DNA of 64,000 nt from [Actinobacillus] rossii. GTDB lineage: Bacteria; Pseudomonadota; Gammaproteobacteria; Enterobacterales; Pasteurellaceae. A program made the translations under genes and the position numbers. Below the pieces are notes generated by a model. The model was not told where the DNA came from and did no database searches. It worked only from the letters and a program-made list of their open reading frames with translations. The stretch is taken from the NCBI GenBank assembly GCA_900444965.1, contig UFRQ01000003.1:1116001-1180000 (forward strand), given 5' to 3'. This document shows, piece by piece, positions 27,981 through 34,531 of the stretch (within the stretch, counting starts at the first letter, position 1; the number at the start of each line of letters is the position of its first letter).

Positions 27981-29318
27981 TTGAAGCAAGAGACGAAAGG
28001 GGCAAATGCAAAAGGCAATCGCCAAGCGGTGGAACGCTTACAAACGGAAGAGTCGAAATGGGAGAAAGGAGGCTGTTATCGCCAAGCGTTAAGTGCGGTA
28101 ACGAACGGAATCGGCTTGGCTTTAGGCGGAGCACCGACGGAAGGTGTTATTGCCGGTACACTCTTCCTTTACATCAACACCGAAATCAAAAAAGCGACGG
28201 AAGGCAACGATACGGCGAATATTCTTGCCCACGGCGTATGGGGAGCAATGGAAGCGGCAAGCCAAGGCGGTAGTGCGTTAGGCGGTGCGGCGGCAGCAAT
28301 GACTGGCGAAGCAGGCGCGAAGCTACTTGCTGAGCAACTTTACGGGCAAAGCAATCCTGAACATCTCTCTACCGAGCAGAAACAAACGCTGTCGGAATTA
28401 AGCCAAGTTTTAGCTGGTGCAACTGCCGGTACGGTAAGCGGAGCGACAGGGGGTAATAGTTTAACGGCGGTACAAGCTGTTGCAACAGGAATGGGGGTAG
28501 CGAAGAGTGCGGTGGAGAATAATTTCCTTGGTGATGATATTCACCCATCAGAAGAACGTAAGCAATCAATAGAAATGTTTGCCAAAACGATTTTCAAAGG
28601 TAAAGAAAATGCGGAAGAATTAGCAGAAGCTTATTATGACGCAATGAAAATAGGGGAAGCAAAAGCGGTTGTAGAAGGCGTACAAGGCACTGTTGATGCG
28701 ATTGTAAATTTTGATAAAACCGTTGCAACATTGGCGAATGTAATCCAAAACCCGAAAGAGACCTTTGATAAAGTGGTGATTTCAGCCGAACAATGGAATG
28801 AGCAGTTCAACTGGGCTTTAGAAAATGATCCTATGTTAGCTGCAAAAATGCAGGGTTATATGCTTAGTCTGGGTAAATCGTTGGAAGCACCGAGTATTTT
28901 ATTGACGGGTGAAGCTATAAATGTATTTCAAAAAGTTGTTACTAAAAATATCTCTAATCTAATAACTGCTAGAGAAAATATGGTATCTCTAGTCAGTTCT
29001 CAGAGAGCTGAACATATATTATATGGAGATAAAACAGGTGGTGGGCATAAATTTTCTTTTACAAATATTCTGAATGGAAAATCTAAATTCCCAATACACT
29101 GGTCTGAGAAAAAAATTCTCGACGTTATATCTAATATTGCTACTGATCCTAATTTAGAATGGGTACAACAAACAGGAACAAAAGGAAGTTTGTATACTAA
29201 AAAGGGTGTTCCGAGTAGATTTAAAGTTGAGGGAGTTGTTGATGGCGTTAGAATTAGGGTTATTGTAGAACCAATGGGAGATGGTGTAATTACCGCATTT
29301 CCTATTAAACAGGAGTAA
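27981..29318 (+). CDS. Orphan CdiA C-terminal module 6: PT-VENN region and EndoU nuclease toxin
   Basis: The frame opens with an unlikely TTG; it is a fragment of a CdiA-type protein. Residues 35-190 are the Ala/Gly-rich pre-toxin region ending in AVENNFLGDD, the VENN motif that separates the constant part from the toxin in contact-dependent inhibition systems. The last 110 residues (from RAEHILYGDKTGGGHKF through SEKKILDVISNIATDP to FKVEGVVDGVRIRVIVEP) form a bacterial EndoU-type RNase domain, with the His in GGGHKF and the LYTKKGVPSRF segment as in other EndoU toxins. The immunity gene follows after 4 bases. Confidence 0.85.
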   Translation: MKQETKGANAKGNRQAVERLQTEESKWEKGGCYRQALSAVTNGIGLALGGAPTEGVIAGTLFLYINTEIKKATEGNDTANILAHGVWGAMEAASQGGSALGGAAAAMTGEAGAKLLAEQLYGQSNPEHLSTEQKQTLSELSQVLAGATAGTVSGATGGNSLTAVQAVATGMGVAKSAVENNFLGDDIHPSEERKQSIEMFAKTIFKGKENAEELAEAYYDAMKIGEAKAVVEGVQGTVDAIVNFDKTVATLANVIQNPKETFDKVVISAEQWNEQFNWALENDPMLAAKMQGYMLSLGKSLEAPSILLTGEAINVFQKVVTKNISNLITARENMVSLVSSQRAEHILYGDKTGGGHKFSFTNILNGKSKFPIHWSEKKILDVISNIATDPNLEWVQQTGTKGSLYTKKGVPSRFKVEGVVDGVRIRVIVEPMGDGVITAFPIKQE

Positions 29319-29322
29319 TATA

Positions 29323-29610
29323 ATGAAAGAAAAAATGAAAAATCTACTATCTTTGCTTTATAAAAAATTGCCTGAAGAGGATTGTGAGAATGCAATGGAT
29401 TTAATTAATTATGATGAGTATGGTATAGCTCTTGAGCTGATCTGTACTCAATTATATGAGAGAGAAATTTCAATTACTAATGATGCAAAAAAAATTATTA
29501 TAGATTTGATCATAGATATGGAATTAGACCTGGAATTAGCTGATGGGATTAGAGTTGAAATTGATGGTAAGGTTTATAATGTCGGCAACTACATTGATTT
29601 CTGTACTTGA
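29323..29610 (+). CDS. MafI-like immunity protein for the EndoU toxin
   Basis: A 95-residue acidic, helical cytoplasmic protein without a signal peptide. The stretch NYDEYGIALELICTQLYERE is the characteristic block of the MafI/CdiI-type immunity proteins that accompany EndoU toxins in Neisseria and in CDI systems. Its position 4 bases after the EndoU module supports this. The last 30 residues overlap the next frame, so the C-terminus may have been altered by recombination. Confidence 0.78.
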   Translation: MKEKMKNLLSLLYKKLPEEDCENAMDLINYDEYGIALELICTQLYEREISITNDAKKIIIDLIIDMELDLELADGIRVEIDGKVYNVGNYIDFCT

Positions 29611-30208
29611 TACAGAAAGCAGACGAGCATCTCTCAATAATTCTTTGCTTGCACCTCCTGTTGAAGATATCAACGATAATGGAAAATTATATAGTAATGT
29701 AGGACACAATTCGGGAGCATTTGACGGAATTAAACTTGGTGGTGTTCGAATGAATTATGGCATTATTTGTGGAGAGAATAACTCACGGTGTGAAACGGAT
29801 GAACAAGGAAAGCTTAAATTAAATGAAAAAGGTCATGTCTTGTATCGTGGTGATAAGAGCCAAAACTACCCTACGGTTGTTAAGTTATTAAAAGATAGGG
29901 ATGTATCTGGTAAATTATTTGGTGCAACCGGAGGATTCCAAGCAATAGAAGGGGAAATGTTCGGCATTAAATATAAACCTGGCTCGTTCTTGGATAAATT
30001 GACAGAAACCTATGCAGGACAACATGATTTAGTTGGAGGACAATGGCTTTTTTATGATGAAATAGGAAATGGGAATCGTTATTTTACGCCAAATCAAGAG
30101 AAGTGGGTTGATCGATTTTCAATTGCAGCGGTTCCGGCAGTTACGCCGACAACTGTACCCCATGCTTTACCTCTAGAAATCAGATTTCTTCTGTTTGGAG
30201 TAAGATAA
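29579..30208 (+). CDS. Orphan FHA C-terminal module 7 with a different C-terminal domain
   Basis: About 210 residues. The part from HNSGAFDGIKLGG onwards is a C-terminal domain unlike modules 1-5; it contains KPGSFLDKLTETYAGQHDLVGGQWLFYDEIGN, written here in part as GSFLDKLTETYAGQHD, which resembles a domain seen at the ends of many haemagglutinin proteins. The final PALPLEIRFLLFGVR-type hydrophobic end is notable. The start is uncertain because the frame overlaps the immunity gene upstream. A lipoprotein gene starts 2 bases after its stop. Confidence 0.6.
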   Translation: MSATTLISVLDTESRRASLNNSLLAPPVEDINDNGKLYSNVGHNSGAFDGIKLGGVRMNYGIICGENNSRCETDEQGKLKLNEKGHVLYRGDKSQNYPTVVKLLKDRDVSGKLFGATGGFQAIEGEMFGIKYKPGSFLDKLTETYAGQHDLVGGQWLFYDEIGNGNRYFTPNQEKWVDRFSIAAVPAVTPTTVPHALPLEIRFLLFGVR

Positions 30209-30209
30209 T

Positions 30210-30581
30210 ATGAAAAGATTGATTGTTATCTTATTTCTTACTAGTTGCTATTCAGCTAAAGATGACTGCTACCATGGAATGACAACCATTTGTAATGGTG
30301 AAGTCTATCCATCTATAGCACGTTATCAGAAACCGTATAGTTTAGGGAAAACAAATGCAGTTCAGCGCAGAAAAGATATTGAAAGTTGTGGGGGCTTTTT
30401 TAGCAAAGATGACCCAATAGATTATGGGATTAAAGGATCAAGAGATAAAAATGGTAAAACTATTTTACAAGTAGTAGAAGATTTTAGAAGTTGCATGAAA
30501 AACAAAGGATATATTTACTTTTCGAATGCTGAATGTGGTAGGAAAAATTCTAAAACAGACAAAGGTATCTGTAATGAGTAA
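30210..30581 (+). CDS. Small lipoprotein 7, candidate immunity protein of module 7
   Basis: 123 residues; very short signal peptide with lipobox FLTSC. Cysteine-rich mature part: ICNGEVYPS, IESCGGFF and FRSCMKNKGYIYF, carrying the CMxxKGY block of the family, followed by a further Cys-containing tail. Coupled to module 7 by 2-base spacing. Confidence 0.7.
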   Translation: MKRLIVILFLTSCYSAKDDCYHGMTTICNGEVYPSIARYQKPYSLGKTNAVQRRKDIESCGGFFSKDDPIDYGIKGSRDKNGKTILQVVEDFRSCMKNKGYIYFSNAECGRKNSKTDKGICNE

Positions 30582-30656
30582 AAATAAATTAGCGGAAACC
30601 TATGTTGGAGTAAGGTAAAAATGAGAATATTAGTAATATCTTTTTCTTAAGAGAAA
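30582..30656 (+). pseudogene. Remnant of another module/lipoprotein junction
   Basis: Reads LAETYVGVR then a stop, followed by ATGAGAATATTAGTAATA, which opens a lipoprotein-like signal (MRILVISFS) that stops at once. The first part echoes TETYAG and the GVR end of module 7. This is the scar of a deleted module and its partner. Confidence 0.45.
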
Positions 30657-31352
30657 GTGGCCAGTGCAATTTTATATGGTGATGATTTAGCTTCAATTGA
30701 TGAAACACCAACGATTCTAAACAGAGGCAGTGCAGGTATTGTTAATGAATTTATATTTGCTGGTTTTGAACGTTTTAGAGCATGGATAAATATGCCTGCG
30801 ATCTTTGGAGCCTCAAATGCAACAAGAGATCATGCTCAAATAGCGAAAAAATTAGATGAATATAATGCTCATGCAAAATTAAATGGAAATAAAGAAGTTC
30901 CATTATTTAATGTGGCACATAGTCTAGCTGTATCAGAAAATAAAAATATGTTGAATTGGTCAGAATATATGAACCAAAGCTATAACAATACAAAAGTAAC
31001 CTACTGGCATTTAGGCGGATCATATCCATCTGCAGAAATAGATAAACAAGCTAAAGGCTTATTTAAAGATGTAGATACACAATACCACGGCGTTAAAGGC
31101 GATACGGTTTATTCAGGGGTATTAGGATATTTTATTGGGAATAATCCAAATGCCAAGGAAGTAGAGGGATTAAGTTTTGGTGAGGCTCATTCTGATGCTA
31201 ATCAGAATATTAATAATTTAAAATATATCTATAATCTCGATAAAAATAATAAAAAAGAAAAAGCATGGGAAAATACAGAAAAGACATTGAGAAAAATCAG
31301 CACTTCAGGAGAAAGATATTTTAATAAAGTTAATGGAGGCAATAATGAATAA
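30657..31352 (+). CDS. Orphan C-terminal module 8, divergent hydrolase-like domain
   Basis: 231 residues from a GTG; no FHA part and no signal peptide. It has FNVAHSLAVSENKNML (candidate nucleophile Ser in AHSLA), then YHGVKGDTVYSGVLGYFIGN (Asp), then LSFGEAHSDANQNI (His): the same Ser-Asp-His order and spacing as in modules 1-5, with different sequence. It may be a second family of the same fold. Probably only translated if joined to a CdiA-like protein. Overlaps the following lipoprotein by 8 bases. Confidence 0.6.
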   Translation: MASAILYGDDLASIDETPTILNRGSAGIVNEFIFAGFERFRAWINMPAIFGASNATRDHAQIAKKLDEYNAHAKLNGNKEVPLFNVAHSLAVSENKNMLNWSEYMNQSYNNTKVTYWHLGGSYPSAEIDKQAKGLFKDVDTQYHGVKGDTVYSGVLGYFIGNNPNAKEVEGLSFGEAHSDANQNINNLKYIYNLDKNNKKEKAWENTEKTLRKISTSGERYFNKVNGGNNE

Positions 31353-31716
31353 GTTATTTTTCATTGTTATTTGTATGCTAATTTCATCATGTAGTACTCT
31401 AGTTTCATTATATCCAAGATATTCATCACAAATTCCAAGAGATGAAGATCAATGGGTAAATGTAGATACTGGAAAGAGAGTTGATTTTGATTTATATACA
31501 GCATGCTATCATGAGGGGATAGAAACATTAAGAAAAAACAATGAAGCTCTTTTTAATAAGGGAGACTCTAAGCATGAAGATTATAAAATAGCTTTATACC
31601 ACGGAAAATGCTTGTATGAAAAAGGATATAGGTTTTCCACCTCAATATTTTCAATATATTGTCTGCATTATTCAAATGAAAACGAATGTGAAGCATATAA
31701 AGAATACAGAAAATGA
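31345..31716 (+). CDS. Small lipoprotein 8, candidate immunity protein of module 8
   Basis: 123 residues; signal peptide with lipobox LISSC. The mature part has DQWVNVDTG, TACYHEG and GKCLYEKGYRF, the same Trp, Cys and CLxxKGY positions as its relatives, and two more cysteines near the end. The GGAGG at 31336 and the ATGAATAA overlap with module 8 set the start at 31345, not the in-frame ATG at 31333. Confidence 0.7.
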   Translation: MNKLFFIVICMLISSCSTLVSLYPRYSSQIPRDEDQWVNVDTGKRVDFDLYTACYHEGIETLRKNNEALFNKGDSKHEDYKIALYHGKCLYEKGYRFSTSIFSIYCLHYSNENECEAYKEYRK

Positions 31717-31750
31717 TAAATTTTATGGGGCTGGAGATCGTCATTTTAGT

Positions 31751-31793
31751 TGTAGAAGATCAAACCTAATCTGACAGTCCCCGTTTAGAATTA
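31751..31793 (-). mobile_element. 43-bp IS481 end remnant next to IS256 copy 2
   Basis: TGTAGAAGATCAAACCTAAT and the following bases to GTTTAGAATTA are the transposase-distal end of IS481. The last 17 bases (GTCCCCGTTTAGAATTA) are the same as the first 17 of the IS481 bodies that follow IS256 copies 1 and 3. Confidence 0.9.
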
Positions 31794-33108
31794 GAGCCTC
31801 TCCCACAATTTGTGTAAATACCTGTTTCTGAGATAATACATTCAGACACAGGTATTTTATTATGAACGAAAAACAACTTCACGCCTTGGCAGCGGAATTT
31901 GCCAAAAACCTAAAAACACCAGAAGATCTCAATCAATTTTCACGGATGCTCAAAAAAATCACCGTCGAGGCTGCATTAAATGGTGAACTGACCGACCATC
32001 TTGGTTATGAAAAACATCAGCCTGGAAAAGGTAAAAATGCACGTAACGGTTACACATCTAAGACCGTCATTTGTGATGAAGGTGAGATAGAAATTGAGAC
32101 GCCTCGTGACCGTGACGGCACCTTTGAACCGCAACTTATCAAGAAAAACCAAACCCGCATCACAGGAATGGATGAGCAGATTATTGCCTTATATGCCAAG
32201 GGTTTAAGTAATCAGGAAATCGTTGAAATGTTCAAAGAACTCTATGATGCGGATGTGTCAACCAGCCTGATTTCTCGCGTTACCGACGCTGTGAAAGAAC
32301 GCGTAATGGAATGGCAAAATCGCCCGCTTGATGCGGTTTATCCAATTGTTTACCCGGATTGTATCGTAGTGAAAGTACGCCAAGATGGACGAATTATCAA
32401 CAAATCCGTGTTTGTTGCCTTGGGTGTGAATCTTGAAGGACATAAAGAGTTATTGGGGCTTTGGATTGCTGAAAATGAAGGTGCGAAGTTCTGGGCGAAT
32501 GTGCTGACAGAGCTTCAAAATCGAGGCTTGAAAGACATTTTTATTGCCTGTGTAGACGGTTTAAAAGGCTTCCCGGAAGCCATCAATGCAGTCTATCCTA
32601 AAACGAAGATTCAGCTTTGCATTGTGCATTTAGTGCGTAACAGCTTGAAATTCGTTTCGTGGAAAGATTACAAAGCCGTCACTGCAGATTTAAAGCAGGT
32701 TTATCAGGCCCAGACGGAAGCACAAGCTCGCGAAAATCTGACCGCACTTTCGCAAAAATGGCAGGCAAAATACCCGCTTGTGGCGAAAGGCTGGGAAGAT
32801 AACCGGGCAAATATAGCCACATTTTTTGATTATCCGGCTGATATTCGTAAAGCGATTTATACCACGAATGCCGTGGAATCGCTTAATAGCGTGATTCGTC
32901 GCGTGATTAAAAAACGAAATGTATTCCCGACGGATGATTCAGTTTTCAAAGTGATTTAGCTTGCGATTAAAGATGCATCAAAAAAATGGACAATGCCGAT
33001 TCAGAACCGGAAACCGGCGATGAATCGATTTATGATTGATTTTGGTGATCGCCTAGACGATCACCGTTAAGTTGAAATGGGTGTTTACACAGAATTTGGG
33101 ATAGGGTC
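31794..33108 (+). mobile_element. IS256-family element, copy 2 (1315 bp)
   Basis: Same ends as copy 1. The left flank is an IS481 end, the right flank (TTGGAACTTATTAG) is unrelated, so the two flanks do not belong together and no target duplication is present. Confidence 0.9.
31862..33070 (+). pseudogene. IS256-family transposase, copy 2, nonsense mutation
   Basis: The frame matches copy 1 until a TAG at 32957-32959 where the other copies have TGG (Trp). The remaining 37 codons follow in frame to the usual stop at 33070. All three catalytic residues lie before the stop, but the C-terminal domain is lost. It also carries Pro for Leu before the first catalytic Asp. Confidence 0.92.
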
Positions 33109-33160
33109 TTGGAACTTATTAGTTTCTGTATTTATCATATATTTCACATATATCTTTATT

Positions 33161-34361
33161 TGTAGAAGATCAGACTTGATCTGACAAATCATTATAAAAA
33201 TGAGAGTTTCCCGTTTAGAATATGAGTGTCTAAAATTCAATCTAAACAAAAAAGGAAACTCTCATGTTTTATTCTAACAATCCGCTCATTAAACACAAGA
33301 CCGGTTTACTCAATTTAGCAGAAGAACTTGGAAACATTTCTCAAGCTTGCAAAGCGATGGGGATGAGCCGAGATACATTCTATCGCTATCAACAAGCCGT
33401 AGAGCAAGGTGGTGTTGAAGCATTACTTAATCAAACTCGTCGGGTACCGAATATCAAAAATCGAGTAGACGAGCACATTGAGCAAGCTGTTGTAAAATTT
33501 GCTCTAGATTTTCCAGCTTACGGACAAGTTCGAGTGAGCAACGAACTTCGCAAGCAAGGTGTGTTTGTTTCAGCCGGTGGTGTTCGTTCCATTTGGCTAC
33601 GTCATAATCTTGCTAACTTTAAACAGCGTTTAAATGCACTAGAGAAAGAAGTAGCTGAGAAAGGCATTATTCTAAATGAAAGTCAAGTCCAAGCCTTGGA
33701 ACGTAAGAAAGAGGATGATATATCGAGTGGAGAAATTGAAACCGCTCATCCGGGCTATTTAGGTTCACAAGATACCTTTTATGTAGGTAATTTAAAAGGT
33801 GTTGGACGCATTTATCAGCAAACATTTGTTGATACTTATAGCAAGGTTGCTTTTGCAAAGCTCTACACAATGAAAACCGCAATTGCCGCTGCAGATATGC
33901 TCAATGATAAAGTCCTGCCGTTCTTTGAAGCCCAAGGATTACCGATGTTGCGTATTCTCACCGACCGTGGCAGTGAATATTGTGGCAAAGTGGAAAATCA
34001 CGATTATGAGCTTTATTTAGCGATAAATGACATAGAGCATACTAAAACGAAAGTGAAGCATCCACAGACGAATGGTATCTGTGAACGTTTTCATAAGACT
34101 ATCTTACAAGAATTTTACCAAGTCGCATTTAGGAAGAAAATATATACGGATTTAGCGACATTACAAGCTGATTTAGATGAGTGGTTAATGTATTATAATC
34201 ACCATCGAACACATCAAGGAAAAATGTGCTGTGGCAGAACACCGATGGCAACATTACTTGATGGAAAAGGGATTTGGGCAGAAAAGAATTTAAGCTCAAA
34301 TTAATCTGACAGACACGGTAATTCTAAACGGGGACTGTCAGATTAGGTTTGATCTTCTACA
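33161..34361 (+). mobile_element. IS481-family element, copy 3 (1201 bp, complete)
   Basis: Both terminal repeats are present (TGTAGAAGATCAGACTTG at the left, TTTGATCTTCTACA at the right). Flanks TATCTTTATT and TCTAATTTAA do not match, so no target duplication is visible. Confidence 0.92.
33264..34304 (+). CDS. IS481-family transposase, copy 3
   Basis: 346 residues with the intact catalytic Asp-Asp-Glu set (VDTYSK, TDRGSE, GICERF). The upstream ribosome-binding-site hairpin (GAGAGTTTCC...GGAAACTCTC) is conserved. Very close to copy 4. Confidence 0.92.
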   Translation: MFYSNNPLIKHKTGLLNLAEELGNISQACKAMGMSRDTFYRYQQAVEQGGVEALLNQTRRVPNIKNRVDEHIEQAVVKFALDFPAYGQVRVSNELRKQGVFVSAGGVRSIWLRHNLANFKQRLNALEKEVAEKGIILNESQVQALERKKEDDISSGEIETAHPGYLGSQDTFYVGNLKGVGRIYQQTFVDTYSKVAFAKLYTMKTAIAAADMLNDKVLPFFEAQGLPMLRILTDRGSEYCGKVENHDYELYLAINDIEHTKTKVKHPQTNGICERFHKTILQEFYQVAFRKKIYTDLATLQADLDEWLMYYNHHRTHQGKMCCGRTPMATLLDGKGIWAEKNLSSN

Positions 34362-34482
34362 TCTAATTTAACCTGCTTTGGCTGAAAATTTAAACAAAAT
34401 TACGTTTACCTCACCAACAAAAATCCATCAGCAACTCGGATACCTCCCCAAAAAATCAAGGGATGCTAAAGATTAAGCACTC

Positions 34483-34518
34483 AAAAAATGCCTTATATCA
34501 ATATCAGATATAAGGCAT
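34483..34518 (-). terminator. Terminator of the TonB-dependent receptor gene
   Basis: ATGCCTTATATC pairs with GATATAAGGCAT; on the minus strand it is followed by TTTTTTG, 14 bases after the receptor stop codon. Confidence 0.88.
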
Positions 34519-34531
34519 AGAGTGATAAAAA

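Noticed and set aside
27981..28273. Second reading frames over the PT-VENN region (28058-28273 and minus-strand frames)
   Set aside because: The Ala/Gly-rich repetitive coding sequence keeps other frames open; none has a start signal or recognisable content.
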